Source of the DNA: Hydrogenophaga sp. NFH-34
GTDB taxonomy: Bacteria > Pseudomonadota > Gammaproteobacteria > Burkholderiales > Burkholderiaceae_C
Assembly (NCBI RefSeq): GCF_021401345.1
Contig: NZ_JACBGE010000023.1
Coordinates: 28,767-92,766 of the forward strand
DNA length: 64,000 nucleotides
Direction: 5' to 3'
Position numbers and translations under genes: made by a program. The notes under the pieces were generated by a model. The model was not told the origin of the DNA and ran no database searches. It worked only from the letters and a program-made list of their open reading frames with translations. Positions 25,155 through 34,234 of this stretch are shown here, piece after piece. Position 1 is the stretch's first letter. Each line of letters begins with the position of its first letter.

Positions 25155-25526
25155 ATGTCCCGAAACCTTGCCACCTCCCTTGGCGCCGCCGTCCTGGCCG
25201 CGGCCGCGCTGCTCGCCGCCGGCACCGCCGCCGCCCAGTACACCGGTCCCGGCGCGCGGGCCACGCTGACCTCGGTGCAGGCCGTGCTCGACAAACCGGT
25301 CGACGATCAGCCGGTGCGGCTGCAGGGCCGGCTGGTGCGCCAGCTGTCCAGCGACAAATTCCTGTTCTCCGACGGCCAGGCCGACATCCGCGTCGAGATC
25401 AAGCCGCGCCTGCTGGCCGCGCAGCCGGTGAGCGAGACCACCCGCGTGGAAATCGCCGGTGAGGTCGACCGGCACCGCCGCCAGGGCGCCGAAATCGAGG
25501 TCGACGCGCTGCGCGTGCTCAACTGA
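25155..25526 (+). CDS. NirD/YgiW/YdeI family stress-tolerance OB-fold protein
   Basis: 123 residues from the ATG at 25155 with AAAGGAA upstream. Signal peptide ending in TAAAQ, so periplasmic. The mature protein is the bacterial OB-fold (BOF) domain: TLTSVQAVLDKPVDDQPVRL, LVRQLSSDKFLFSDGQ and IRVEIKPRLL to a VEIAGEVDR strand. Such proteins support tolerance to peroxide, metals or cationic peptides. Its last eight bases overlap the convergent LysR gene. Confidence 0.88.
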   Translation: MSRNLATSLGAAVLAAAALLAAGTAAAQYTGPGARATLTSVQAVLDKPVDDQPVRLQGRLVRQLSSDKFLFSDGQADIRVEIKPRLLAAQPVSETTRVEIAGEVDRHRRQGAEIEVDALRVLN

Positions 25527-26427
25527 GCGGCGCGGCTTCGGGGCGGACCGCCTGGCGCATCAGTGCGATGAAGCGCTGCGCCCCCAGCCCCAGCGGCCGG
25601 TCGTTGTGCCAGACCACGTCCACCCACAGCCGCAGTTGCCCGGTGATGTTGCCGAAGCGCACTTCCACCAGCTGCCCGGCGCGCACCAGCGGCTCCACCA
25701 GCCGCCGCGGCAGGTAGGCCCAGCCCAGGCCGGCCTGCACCAGGCTCAGGGTGCTGAGGTGGCTGTCGGTGCGCCAGATCTGGCGCGCCACGCGCAGGCG
25801 CGGGTCGCTGCCGCGGCCGTCGCGCCCGGCCACCACGATCTGGCGCACACCCACCAGGTCTTCCAGCCGCAGCGCGTCGGCGTGCGACACCACCACCGGG
25901 TGGTCGGGCGACATCACCGCCACCAGGATCTCCTGCCCCACTTCCTGGAACGATTCGCGGTCGTCGGTGCCGGGGCGCTCGAACACCAGCGCCAGTTGCG
26001 CTTCGCCGGCATAGAGCAGGCGCAGCGCGTCGGCCTGGGGCGCCGACAGCACCTCCACGTCAAGCGACGGAAATTCCTGCGCCAGCACCGCCAGCGGCTG
26101 GCTCCAGGGCGCCGACAGCAGCTCGGGCGCGATCGCCAGCGTCAGGCGCCGCTCCAGCCCCTGGTGCAGTTGCGCCGCGTGCGCCTGCAACTGCCACAGC
26201 TGCCGCGCGAGCTGGCGCGCCTGGGGCTCCAGCGCCCGGGCCACGTCGGTCGGTCGGGGTTCGCGCGTGCTGCGGTCGAACAGGGTCAGGTCGAGCTCGG
26301 CTTCCAGCTGCGCGATGGTCATGCTCACCGCCGAGGGCACGCGCCCGAGCTGGCGCGCGGCCGCTGAAAACGAGCCGTGGTCGAGCACGGCCAGAAACAC
26401 GCGCACGTTGTCGCTGGTGAATGCCAT
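25519..26427 (-). CDS. LysR-type regulator divergent from the PACE efflux gene
   Basis: 302 residues. Winged helix at the N-terminus (NVRVFLAVLDHGSFSAAARQ, then RVPSAVSMTIAQLEAEL) and an effector domain with AIAPELLSAPW and GWAYLPRRLVEPLVRAG. In Acinetobacter the LysR regulator AceR controls the adjacent divergent efflux gene aceI; the same gene arrangement is seen here with 73 bases between starts, so this is the likely regulator of the PACE gene. Ligand unknown. Confidence 0.88.
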   Translation of the reverse strand: MAFTSDNVRVFLAVLDHGSFSAAARQLGRVPSAVSMTIAQLEAELDLTLFDRSTREPRPTDVARALEPQARQLARQLWQLQAHAAQLHQGLERRLTLAIAPELLSAPWSQPLAVLAQEFPSLDVEVLSAPQADALRLLYAGEAQLALVFERPGTDDRESFQEVGQEILVAVMSPDHPVVVSHADALRLEDLVGVRQIVVAGRDGRGSDPRLRVARQIWRTDSHLSTLSLVQAGLGWAYLPRRLVEPLVRAGQLVEVRFGNITGQLRLWVDVVWHNDRPLGLGAQRFIALMRQAVRPEAAPLS

Positions 26428-26439
26428 GGCGGCAACATA

Positions 26440-26475
26440 TCAGAAAAACTGAAACTATCTGACTTTTACGTTCAG
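26440..26475. promoter_or_regulatory. Paired TCAG/CTGA dyads between LysR and PACE genes
   Basis: TCAG-AAAAA-CTGA (26440-26452) is followed by CTGA-CTTTTACGT-TCAG (26459-26475) in an AT-rich stretch between the two divergent starts. Repeated CTGA half-sites fit LysR binding and the AT-rich DNA fits overlapping promoters. Confidence 0.45.
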
Positions 26476-26500
26476 TCAGGCCGGCCTAATATCCGCCCCC

Positions 26501-26938
26501 ATGCAAGGTCTTCAACGAAAAATCGTCTATATCACCCTCTACGAACTGATCGCCATCGCCTCGTCCAGCGTCGGGCTGGCGCTGCTGTCGGGCCAGGGTG
26601 CGGGCCACGCCAGTGTGGCGGCGGTGGCGGCTTCGGCCATTGCCGTGGTGTGGAACTTCGTCTTCAACACCCTGTTCGAGCGCTGGGAAGCCCGGCAGGC
26701 CACGCGCGGGCGGGGGTTCTGGCGCCGGGTGGCGCACGCGGTGGGTTTTGAAGGTGGGCTGGTGCTCACGCTGGTGCCGCTGTTTGCCTGGTGGTTCGGC
26801 ATCACGCTGTGGCAGGCCTTTTTGCTGGAAGCCTGGCTGATCGTCTTTTTCCTGATTTACACCTTCGTCTTCAACCTGGCGTTCGACAAGGTGTTTGGCC
26901 TGCCGCTGTCGGCGCAGCCGGCGCCGCAGGCAGGCTGA
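26501..26938 (+). CDS. PACE family multidrug (chlorhexidine-type) efflux transporter
   Basis: 145 residues with four membrane segments arranged as two BTP repeats. Conserved family residues are present: the Glu in YITLYELIAIA (residue 14, matching the essential Glu of AceI) and the VWNFVFNTLFERWE signature, plus a second copy FLIYTFVFNLAFDKVF. Proton-driven inner-membrane exporters of biguanides, polyamines and related cations. The native substrate of the family may be a short-chain diamine. Confidence 0.92.
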   Translation: MQGLQRKIVYITLYELIAIASSSVGLALLSGQGAGHASVAAVAASAIAVVWNFVFNTLFERWEARQATRGRGFWRRVAHAVGFEGGLVLTLVPLFAWWFGITLWQAFLLEAWLIVFFLIYTFVFNLAFDKVFGLPLSAQPAPQAG

Positions 26939-26968
26939 CCCGGGCCGCCGCCGCACTTTCCGCGGTTT

Positions 26969-27739
26969 TCAGCTGCCGCCCCAGGTGCGCGCCAGCGCCT
27001 GCGCCGCGGCCTGCAGGCGGGGCAGGCGGTCGATGGCCTGCGCCAGCGTCATGCGCGCGGCCGGCGCCTGCAGCGCCACCGCGCAGCGCGGCATGCCGCC
27101 GGGCTGGCTGGCGGGCACCGGCACCGCCACGCACACCAGGCCTTCCACGAACTCCTCGGCGTCGACCGCGTAGCCGTCCTTGCGGATGCGGCGGAACTCC
27201 GCGTCCAGCGCTTCCTGGCTGGTCAGCGTGGTGGCGGTGTGGCGCGCCAGCGGCAGCCCGTCGAGCAGGGCCTTGCGCTGGGCGGCCGGCAGGTGCGCCA
27301 GCAGCAGCTTGCCGCTGGCCGAGCAGTGGATGGGCACGCGCGTGCCGGGCCGCAGGTTGAACTGCAGCGGAAACGCCGATTCGATGCGGTCCAGGTACAC
27401 CACCTCGGCGCCCGAGAGCGCGGTCAGGTTGCAGCTTTCGCCCACGTCGGCCACCAGCTGGCGCAGCACCGCGTGCCGCACGCCCTGCTGCGTGCTGCCG
27501 GCCAGCGCCGCTTCCGACAGGCGCAGCAGGCGCGGCGCCACCGCGTAGCGGCGGCCATCGGGCTCGCGCGCCAGCAGTTCGCCGGCTTCGAGCTGGGCCA
27601 GCAGGCGGTGCACCGTGGGCTTGGGCCAGCCGCTGGCGGCCACCGCCTCGGCCAGGGTCAGCGGGCGGCCTTCGCGCACCAGCACGTCCAGCAGGTCGAA
27701 CAGGCGCAGGCCGGGGGAAGCGGGGGTGGTTGCACTCAT
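26969..27739 (-). CDS. IclR family transcriptional regulator
   Basis: 256 residues from the ATG at 27737-27739. N-terminal winged helix (LRLFDLLDVLVREGRPLTL, then AVAASGWPKPTVHRLLAQL) and a C-terminal IclR effector domain (RPGTRVPIHCSASGKLLLAH and a DGYAVDAEEFVEGLVCVAVP segment, the hallmark). Divergent from the SDR-monooxygenase operon by 95 bases, and therefore its probable repressor or activator. TTCCGGAA at 27773-27780 between the two is a candidate half of an operator. Confidence 0.9.
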   Translation of the reverse strand: MSATTPASPGLRLFDLLDVLVREGRPLTLAEAVAASGWPKPTVHRLLAQLEAGELLAREPDGRRYAVAPRLLRLSEAALAGSTQQGVRHAVLRQLVADVGESCNLTALSGAEVVYLDRIESAFPLQFNLRPGTRVPIHCSASGKLLLAHLPAAQRKALLDGLPLARHTATTLTSQEALDAEFRRIRKDGYAVDAEEFVEGLVCVAVPVPASQPGGMPRCAVALQAPAARMTLAQAIDRLPRLQAAAQALARTWGGS

Positions 27740-27834
27740 GAATCTCTGAATCCGAGACGAAATCGCAAAAATTTCCGGAACATTCTGCCGCCCTTCTACA
27801 GTGCAGGACAAGCGCTTTTGTTCCAGACCCCCGC

Positions 27835-28668
27835 ATGTCCACCCCCGCCCTGCCGTTTCGCCAAGCCGTCATCACCGGTGCCTGTGGAGGCCTGGGGCAG
27901 GCGCTCGCGCAGGAACTGCTGGCCGCCGGGGCGCAGGTGGCGCTGGTGGGCCTGAACCGCGCGGCGCTCGACGCGCTGGCCGCGCAGGCTCCCGGCCGCG
28001 CCGCCGTCTACACGCCCGACGTGGCCGACAGCGCCGCCATGCAGGCCATGGCCGCCGACTGGATGGCGCGCGCCGGCCTGCCCGACCTGGTGGTGGCCAA
28101 CGCCGGCGTGGCCGGGGGCTTCGACACCGCCGAGGCTGGCGATCTGGCCGTCATGCGCCGCATGCTGGAGATCAACCTGCTCGGCCCGGCCACCACCTTC
28201 CAGCCTTTTGTGCGGGCCTTGCGCGCCCAGCCCGGCGCGCGCTGCGCGCTGGTGGGCGTGGCCAGCATCGCCGGCTGGCGCGGCATGCCGGGCAACGGCG
28301 CCTACTGCGCCAGCAAGGGCGGCCTGATCCGCTACCTGGAAAGTCTGCGCGCCGAATACCGCGGCACGCCGCTGAGCGTGCACACCGTCAGCCCGGGCTA
28401 CCTGCGCACGCCGCTGACCGCCGGCAACCGGTTCGCGATGCCCGGCCTGATGGAGGCCGACCAGGCGGCGCGCGCGCTGCTGCAGGGCGTGGCGCGCGGG
28501 CGCGAACACATCGTGCTGCCGCGCCGCATCGGCTGGCTTTCGCGCCTGCTGTCGGCCCTGCCCGCGCGCTGGCACGACCAGCTGCTGCGCGGCCAGCCGC
28601 GCAAGCCCCGGCCGGGTGAGGCGGGCAGCACGCCCATTCCCGGGCTGGTGCGCCCGCCGGACCGCTGA
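27835..28668 (+). CDS. Short-chain dehydrogenase/reductase
   Basis: 277 residues. Classical SDR: nucleotide-binding TGACGGLGQALAQ, NAGV motif, catalytic Ser in VGVASIAGW and YxxxK in YCASKGG. Oxidises or reduces an alcohol/ketone with NAD(P). First gene of an operon with a flavin monooxygenase, a BASS symporter, an epimerase and a DMT exporter, which suggests conversion of an alcohol to a ketone that the monooxygenase then attacks (inference). It is a paralogue of the SDR at 52.4 kb, sharing the C-terminal QPRKPR/RPRKHR-like tail. Confidence 0.88.
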   Translation: MSTPALPFRQAVITGACGGLGQALAQELLAAGAQVALVGLNRAALDALAAQAPGRAAVYTPDVADSAAMQAMAADWMARAGLPDLVVANAGVAGGFDTAEAGDLAVMRRMLEINLLGPATTFQPFVRALRAQPGARCALVGVASIAGWRGMPGNGAYCASKGGLIRYLESLRAEYRGTPLSVHTVSPGYLRTPLTAGNRFAMPGLMEADQAARALLQGVARGREHIVLPRRIGWLSRLLSALPARWHDQLLRGQPRKPRPGEAGSTPIPGLVRPPDR

Positions 28669-28711
28669 AGCGCCGGGTCCCTTTCCCGCAACCTGCCCCT
28701 ACACAACAACG

Positions 28712-30076
28712 ATGCGAGACAACGATCCCCAGGCGGCCACCACCGCCAGCCCCACCTTCGCGGCGGGCGTGCCCACCGAACAGATGATCGCCCTCATCGG
28801 CGCCGGCCCGTCGGGTCTGGCCGGTGCGCGCTGTCTGCAAAAGCTCGGCATCCCGTTTCAGGGCTTCGAGGCCTGGAGCGACGTGGGTGGCCTGTGGAAC
28901 ATCGCCAACCCGCGTTCCACGGTGTACGAATCGGCCCACCTGATCTCCAGCAAGCGCACCACGGAGTTCAGCGAATTCCCCATGCCCGAAGGCACGGCCG
29001 ACTACCCCAGCCACCGCGAGCTGTGCCGCTACTTCAGCGACTTCGCCGACCACTTCGACCTGCGCCGGCACTACCGCTTCAGCACCCGCGTGCTGCGCGT
29101 CGAACCTGTCGACGACACGCCGGCAACCCCCTGGCGCGTGACGGTGCAGCACGCCGACGGCAGCGAACACAGCGCGGTCTACCAAGGGGTGGTCATCGCC
29201 AACGGCACGCTGGCCGAACCCAACATGCCGCGCTTTGACGGGCAGTTTGCCGGCGAGCTGCTGCACACCTCGGCCTACAAGCGCGCCGAACAGTTCAAGG
29301 GCAAGCGCGTGCTGATCGTCGGCGCCGGCAATTCGGGCTGCGACATCGCGGTCGACGCGGTGCACTACGCCGCCAGCGTCGACATCTCGGTGCGCCGCGG
29401 CTACTACTTCGTGCCCAAGTACATCTTCGGCAAACCGGCCGACACGCTGGGCGGCAAGAAGCCGCTGCCGGCCTGGCTCAAGCAGCGCATCGACAGCAAG
29501 GTGCTGCAGTGGTTCACCGGCGACCCGGTGCGCCTGGGCTTCCCCAAGCCCGACTACAGGATGTACGAATCGCACCCGGTGGTGAATTCGCTCATCCTCT
29601 ACCACCTGGGCCATGGCGATGTGCGCGTGCGGCCCGACATCGCGCGCTTCGACGGCCACACCGTGCACTTCAAGGACGGCAGCCAGGGCGAGTACGACAT
29701 GGTCATGGCCGCCACCGGCTACCTGCTGCACTACCCCTTCATCGACCGCGCCCACCTCAACTGGCAGGGCATGGCGCCGCGGCTGCACCTGAACATCTTT
29801 TCGCCCAAATACCAGCGCCTGGCCGTGCTCGGCATGATCGAAGCCAGCGGCATCGGCTGGCAGGGCCGGTACGAACAGGCCGAGCTGGTGGCGCGCTACT
29901 TCCACGCGCTGGACGCGGGCACACCCGCCGCGGCGCGTTTCGGCGCCGCCATCCAGGGCCCGCCGCCCGACCTGAGCGGTGGCTACAAGTACCTCAAGCT
30001 CGAACGCATGGCGTACTACGTGCACAAGGACAGCTACCGCCATGCCGTGCGCCAGGCCGCGGCGGCGTTGGCCTGA
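28712..30076 (+). CDS. Flavin-containing monooxygenase
   Basis: 454 residues from the ATG at 28712. FAD-binding GAGPSGLAGARCL (about residue 32), the FMO-identifying FxGxxxHxxxY motif (FAGELLHTSAYK, about residue 183) and the NADP-binding VGAGNSGCDIA (about residue 207). The family oxygenates N or S atoms or does Baeyer-Villiger oxidation of ketones. Neighbour genes (SDR, BASS importer) favour a ketone substrate, but this is inference. Cytoplasmic. Confidence 0.88.
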   Translation: MRDNDPQAATTASPTFAAGVPTEQMIALIGAGPSGLAGARCLQKLGIPFQGFEAWSDVGGLWNIANPRSTVYESAHLISSKRTTEFSEFPMPEGTADYPSHRELCRYFSDFADHFDLRRHYRFSTRVLRVEPVDDTPATPWRVTVQHADGSEHSAVYQGVVIANGTLAEPNMPRFDGQFAGELLHTSAYKRAEQFKGKRVLIVGAGNSGCDIAVDAVHYAASVDISVRRGYYFVPKYIFGKPADTLGGKKPLPAWLKQRIDSKVLQWFTGDPVRLGFPKPDYRMYESHPVVNSLILYHLGHGDVRVRPDIARFDGHTVHFKDGSQGEYDMVMAATGYLLHYPFIDRAHLNWQGMAPRLHLNIFSPKYQRLAVLGMIEASGIGWQGRYEQAELVARYFHALDAGTPAAARFGAAIQGPPPDLSGGYKYLKLERMAYYVHKDSYRHAVRQAAAALA

Positions 30077-30094
30077 GGCCCACCGGAGACGCCC

Positions 30095-31027
30095 ATGATG
30101 CTGCCCGTTGACGAAATCCGGCTCAACTTCAACCCCGCCTCGCTGGCGCTGCTCAACGCGGTGTTGGGCTTCCTGATGTTCGGCATCGCGCTGGACACGC
30201 GGGTCGACGACTTCCGGCGCGTGCTGCGCATGCCGCTGGCCATCAGCGTCGGCGTGGCGGCGCAGTTCATCGTGCTGCCCGCCGTCACCTATGTGCTCAC
30301 GCGCCTGCTGGGTGTGGGCCCGAGCGTGGCGCTGGGCATGATCCTGGTGGCCTGCTGCCCGCCGGGCAACGTGTCCAACATCCTCACCCACCGCGCCAAA
30401 GGCAACGTGGCGCTGTCGGTGTCGATGACCGCCATCTCCAACGCCATCGCCATCGTGGTCATGCCGCTGAATTTCGCTTTCTGGGGCAGCCTGCACCCCG
30501 AGGCCTCCGGGCTGCTCAAGACCATCGCGCTCGACCCGCTGGAAATGGTGGGCCACATCGTCGCCATCATCGGCCTGCCCTTCGTGCTCGGCCTGTGGTG
30601 CGCGCACCGCTTCCCGGCCTTCACCCAGCGCGTCAAGCGCGGCGTGAGCATCCTCAGCTTCGTCGCGCTGATCGGCTTCATCCTCGGCGCCATCGCCGGC
30701 AACTGGCGCTTCTTTCTCGACTACGTGGGCCTGGTGCTGCTGGCCGTGGCGCTGCACGACGCGCTGGCCTTCGGCACCGGCTACCTGTGTGCGCGCGTCA
30801 CCGGCCTGCAGGACTACGACCGCCGCGCCGTCAGCATCGAGGTCGGCATCCGCAACGCCGGGCTGGGCCTGGTGCTGATCTTCAGCTTCTTCGGTGGTCT
30901 GGGCGGCATGGCCGTGGTGGCCGGCGTCTGGGGCTTCTGGGACATCATCGCCGGCCTCGCGCTGGCCGGATGGTGGGGCCGCCGCCCACCGGCTGGGGCC
31001 CCGGCCGCGACGGGGGTGCAGGCATGA
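30095..31027 (+). CDS. Bile acid:sodium symporter (BASS) family transporter
   Basis: 310 residues with about ten membrane segments. Family motifs: CCPPGNVSNILTHRAKGN (sodium-site crossover) and SIEVGIRNAGLGLVLIFSFF. BASS proteins import organic anions such as bile acids, pantoate or 2-ketoacids with sodium. Here it probably imports the substrate of the monooxygenase/SDR operon. The next start overlaps its stop (ATGA). Confidence 0.9.
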   Translation: MMLPVDEIRLNFNPASLALLNAVLGFLMFGIALDTRVDDFRRVLRMPLAISVGVAAQFIVLPAVTYVLTRLLGVGPSVALGMILVACCPPGNVSNILTHRAKGNVALSVSMTAISNAIAIVVMPLNFAFWGSLHPEASGLLKTIALDPLEMVGHIVAIIGLPFVLGLWCAHRFPAFTQRVKRGVSILSFVALIGFILGAIAGNWRFFLDYVGLVLLAVALHDALAFGTGYLCARVTGLQDYDRRAVSIEVGIRNAGLGLVLIFSFFGGLGGMAVVAGVWGFWDIIAGLALAGWWGRRPPAGAPAATGVQA

Positions 31028-32076
31028 TTCCCATGAACGACCACGCTCTGAACACCCCGCGCGCGCGCCGCATCCTCATCACCGGCGGCGACGGTTTTCT
31101 GGGCCGGGGCCTGGTGGCCGCGCTGGCACAGCGGCCCGACACCGACGCCATCGTCGCGCTCGACGTGCGCGAAGTGCCGGCCGAGCGCCGCCAGCCCGGC
31201 GTGGCCTACCGCGTGCAGGACGTGCGCGATCCCGCGCTGGCTGACACGCTGCGCGAACACGCCATCGACACCGTGGTGCACCTGGCCTCCATCGTCACGC
31301 CCGGGCGCGACTCCAGCCGCGCCTTCGAGTACGACGTCGACGTCAACGGCACCCGCAACGTGCTCACCGCCTGCGTGGCGCAGGGCGTGCAGCACGTGGT
31401 GGTGTCCTCCAGCGGCGCGGCCTACGGCTACCACGCCGACAACCCCGACTGGCTCACCGAGGCACACCCGCTGCGCGGCAATGAAAGCTTCGCCTACGCC
31501 CACCACAAACGCCTGGTCGAAGAGATGCTCGCGCTGTGGCGCGCGGACCACCCGCAACTGGCGCAGACCGTGCTGCGCATCGGCACCATCCTGGGTGAGC
31601 GGGTCGACAACCAGATCACCGCGCTGTTTGAAAAGCCCCGCCTGCTCGCCGTGCGCGGCAGCGACAGCCCCTTCGTCTTCATCTGGGACCAAGACGTGGC
31701 CGGCGCCGTGCTGCACGCGCTCAACGGCGCACCCCCTGGCTGCTACAACCTCGCCGGCGACGGCGCGCTCAGCATCCACCAGATCGCCGCGCGCCTGGGC
31801 AAACGCACGCGCAACCTGCCCGCCGGCCTGCTGACGGCCGCGCTGGCCGTGGGCTCGCGCCTGGGCCTCACCCGCTACGACCCCGAACAGCTCGACTTTC
31901 TGCGCTACCGACCGGTGCTGCTCAACACCGCGCTCAAGCGCGAATTCGGCTACACCCCGCGCAAAACCAGCGCGCAGGCGCTGGACGGTTTCATCCTGGC
32001 GCGCGCGCAGCAAGGCCGGCCGGTGCATGTGGGCGCACTGCCCGGCCCGCAGGCCCCGCATCAGGTCAAGGCATGA
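31024..32076 (+). CDS. NAD-dependent epimerase/dehydratase family protein
   Basis: 350 residues from the ATG at 31024. Extended SDR: ITGGDGFLGRGLVAAL at the N-terminus, the VVVSSSGAAYG segment and the catalytic YAHHK motif (about residue 157). Related proteins reduce or epimerise sugar nucleotides or 3-hydroxy steroids/ketones; the operon context favours a small-molecule dehydrogenase. The EamA gene overlaps its stop by four bases. Confidence 0.85.
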   Translation: MIPMNDHALNTPRARRILITGGDGFLGRGLVAALAQRPDTDAIVALDVREVPAERRQPGVAYRVQDVRDPALADTLREHAIDTVVHLASIVTPGRDSSRAFEYDVDVNGTRNVLTACVAQGVQHVVVSSSGAAYGYHADNPDWLTEAHPLRGNESFAYAHHKRLVEEMLALWRADHPQLAQTVLRIGTILGERVDNQITALFEKPRLLAVRGSDSPFVFIWDQDVAGAVLHALNGAPPGCYNLAGDGALSIHQIAARLGKRTRNLPAGLLTAALAVGSRLGLTRYDPEQLDFLRYRPVLLNTALKREFGYTPRKTSAQALDGFILARAQQGRPVHVGALPGPQAPHQVKA

Positions 32077-32990
32077 GCGGGCACAGCCCCCTCTCGCGCG
32101 GCGACCTGCTGCGCGCCCTGGGCGTCATCGTCATCTGGGGGCTCAACTTCGTCGTCATGAAGATCGGCCTGCAGTCGCTCAGCCCCATGATGCTCGGCGC
32201 GCTGCGCTTCATGGCCGCGTCGCTGCCCTTCGTGCTGTTCGTGGGCCGCCCCGCGCTGCCCTGGCGCTACGTCGTGGCCTACGGCCTGGCCCAGGGCGTG
32301 GGCCAGTTCGGCCTGCTGTTCCTGGGGCTGCGCCTGGGCATGACAGCGGGCATGGCCTCGGTCGTCATGCAGACCCAGGCCTTCTTCACGCTCATCATGG
32401 CTGCGGCCCTGCTGGGCGAACGCGCGATGCCCCGCCAGTGGCTGGGGCTGTCAATCGCTTTCCTCGGCCTGCTCATGATCGCGGGCGCCCACGGCGAAGG
32501 CGCCCTGCAGATGACCCTGGCCGGCTTCGTGCTCACCCTGGGCGCCGCCTTCATGTGGGCCGTGTCCAACCTGGTGGCGCGCCAGGCCGCGCGCGCCGGC
32601 GCCTACCAGCCCTTCCCCTTCATCGTCTGGAGCAGCCTGGTGCCCATCGTGCCCTTCCTGCTGCTGTCGGCCGCGGTCGATGGCCCCGCCAGCATGGCCG
32701 CGCAGATCGTCGGCTTCGACGGCCGCGCCCTGTTCGCCGTGCTTTACCTGGCGCTGCTTGCCACCCTGCTCGCCTACAGCCTGTGGACGAAGCTGCTGCA
32801 ACGCCACCCGGCCGGCCGCGTCACGCCGTTTTCGCTGCTGGTCCCGGTGGTTGGCCTGGTCGCCGCCATGACCCTGCTGGGCGAAGTGCCCACGCCGCTG
32901 CAATGGGCCGGCACCGCCACCGTGCTCGCCGGCATGGTGGTCAACCAGAGCGGCGGCTGGCGCCCGCGACGGCGGCACCATGCCGCCTGA
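32073..32990 (+). CDS. EamA/DMT family transporter
   Basis: 305 residues, ten predicted membrane segments in two EamA repeats ([19 protein letters not shown] at the start of the first and [20 protein letters not shown] at the second). Drug/metabolite exporter of the inner membrane, substrate unknown. Last gene of the IclR-divergent operon. Confidence 0.9.
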   Translation: MSGHSPLSRGDLLRALGVIVIWGLNFVVMKIGLQSLSPMMLGALRFMAASLPFVLFVGRPALPWRYVVAYGLAQGVGQFGLLFLGLRLGMTAGMASVVMQTQAFFTLIMAAALLGERAMPRQWLGLSIAFLGLLMIAGAHGEGALQMTLAGFVLTLGAAFMWAVSNLVARQAARAGAYQPFPFIVWSSLVPIVPFLLLSAAVDGPASMAAQIVGFDGRALFAVLYLALLATLLAYSLWTKLLQRHPAGRVTPFSLLVPVVGLVAAMTLLGEVPTPLQWAGTATVLAGMVVNQSGGWRPRRRHHAA

Positions 32991-33050
32991 GCCTTTTATC
33001 GGCGCCATTCCCACCCCCCTCAGCCGTCATTCCCGCCTCTTTCCCCCGTC

Positions 33051-33070
33051 ATTCCCGCGAAGGCGGGAAT
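33051..33070. repeat. dRS3-like palindromic repeat
   Basis: ATTCCCGC-GAAG-GCGGGAAT has perfect eight-base arms and is preceded by CGTC; a partial copy (CGTCATTCCCGCC) lies about 24 bases upstream. Very similar small repeats are dispersed in Burkholderiales, Xanthomonas and Neisseria (where dRS3 is ATTCCC-N8-GGGAAT). Sits between the EamA gene and the acylphosphatase. Confidence 0.7.
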
Positions 33071-33087
33071 CCACCCCTCCCCACCCC

Positions 33088-33369
33088 ATGACCACCACCC
33101 GCCACCTGCGCATCACCGGCCACGTGCAAGGCGTGGGCTACCGCTGGAACATGGCGCAGCAGGCCCGGGCGCTAGGCCTCACCGGCTGGGTGCGCAACCG
33201 CCGCGACGGCAGTGTCGAAGCCCTGGCCACCGGCCCGGTCGATGCGGTGCAGGCACTCATCGACTGGGCGCAGCGCGGTCCGGCGATGGCGCGGGTGGAA
33301 GGCGTAGCGGTGGCCGAGGTGGAGAGCGGGGAAGTGCTGGGCGGGTTTGAGCAGCGGGAGACGGCGTAG
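33088..33369 (+). CDS. acyP: Acylphosphatase
   Basis: 93 residues from the ATG at 33088. Active-site loop [12 protein letters not shown] with the catalytic Arg and [14 protein letters not shown] with the catalytic Asn are both present. Hydrolyses acyl phosphates such as acetyl or carbamoyl phosphate in the cytoplasm. Upstream codons of the frame overlap the dRS3-like repeat and are not counted. Confidence 0.93.
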   Translation: MTTTRHLRITGHVQGVGYRWNMAQQARALGLTGWVRNRRDGSVEALATGPVDAVQALIDWAQRGPAMARVEGVAVAEVESGEVLGGFEQRETA

Positions 33370-33416
33370 AGCAGCTTCCCCGCATAAGATGGCCTCCAAA
33401 CCCTAGGGAGCCCGAC

Positions 33417-34202
33417 ATGATTGTTTTCCTGATCGACGCCGACAACCTCAGTTCGCCCGCCTGGGTGAACGAAGCCATCACCGCCATCGAAGCCACCGAA
33501 GGCCCCATCGCTGTCCGGCGAGCCTACGGCAGCGCGGAGAACCTCAAGGGCCTGGCCGAACCGTTGCGAGACTGGGCGATCCGGCCGTTCCTCAATGTCT
33601 ACCTCACCAAGAACACCACCGACATGGCGCTCGCCGTGGACGCCATGGAACTGGCCTGTCAGACGCCGGCTCCGCACACCGTCGTGGTCGGTTCGGGCGA
33701 CGCGGACTTCGTGCCCTTGGTTGTGCGCCTGCGTGAACGGGGCATCAAGGTCCTGTGCGTGTCCGAGTACCGCAAGATGGCGCCCGAAGCACTGAAGGCC
33801 TATGACGGTGTGATCTACGTGGGCCGAACCGCTGCCGCCCGCACGGCCGCGACTCCCAAGGCGCCGCCTCCAGCCAGGAAGGCCGCAGCTCCAGCACCTG
33901 CTACCAAGAAGGCGCCTGCCAAGAAGGCACCCGCCACCAAGAAAGTGGCCGAGAAACTGACGCCGGCCGTCAACGCCACACCCGCTGACCGGGTCACCAA
34001 GGACATGGTGCTGGAGGCCATCCCCAAGCTCAAGACCGGTGAGTGGATTCCGATATCGGATGCGGCCAAGGCGTTGCACGACAAGAAGCTGCTGAGCAAG
34101 AGCGCCTCCAGCGCACGCCTCTTCAAACGTTTTCCGCAGAGTTTTGAACTGAAGCCGGAGAAGCAGCCCAATCAGGTGCGGTTGACCGGCGCCGCCGACT
34201 GA
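33417..34202 (+). CDS. NYN-domain ribonuclease-like protein with C-terminal LOTUS-like domain
   Basis: 261 residues. Residues 1-135 are a NYN (PIN-like) nuclease domain with acidic residues in FLIDADNLSS, NTTDMALAVDAMEL and GSGDADFVPLV. A Lys/Ala/Pro-rich linker (about 140-180, repeated KKAPAKKAPATKK) leads to a small winged-helix (OST-HTH/LOTUS-like) domain (DMVLEAIPKLKTGEWIPISD to FELKPEKQPNQV). Family members cleave or bind RNA; target here unknown. Convergent with the DUF3883 gene. Confidence 0.85.
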   Translation: MIVFLIDADNLSSPAWVNEAITAIEATEGPIAVRRAYGSAENLKGLAEPLRDWAIRPFLNVYLTKNTTDMALAVDAMELACQTPAPHTVVVGSGDADFVPLVVRLRERGIKVLCVSEYRKMAPEALKAYDGVIYVGRTAAARTAATPKAPPPARKAAAPAPATKKAPAKKAPATKKVAEKLTPAVNATPADRVTKDMVLEAIPKLKTGEWIPISDAAKALHDKKLLSKSASSARLFKRFPQSFELKPEKQPNQVRLTGAAD

Positions 34203-34234
34203 GTTCAGCCCTTGCACAAGGGCGTCTCGCGTTG

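Noticed and set aside
22445..25294. One 949-codon minus-strand frame covering the MFS and peptidase region
   Set aside because: It begins in the peptidase region but in another frame; only its last 398 codons code for the MFS protein. The rest is an open frame caused by high GC.
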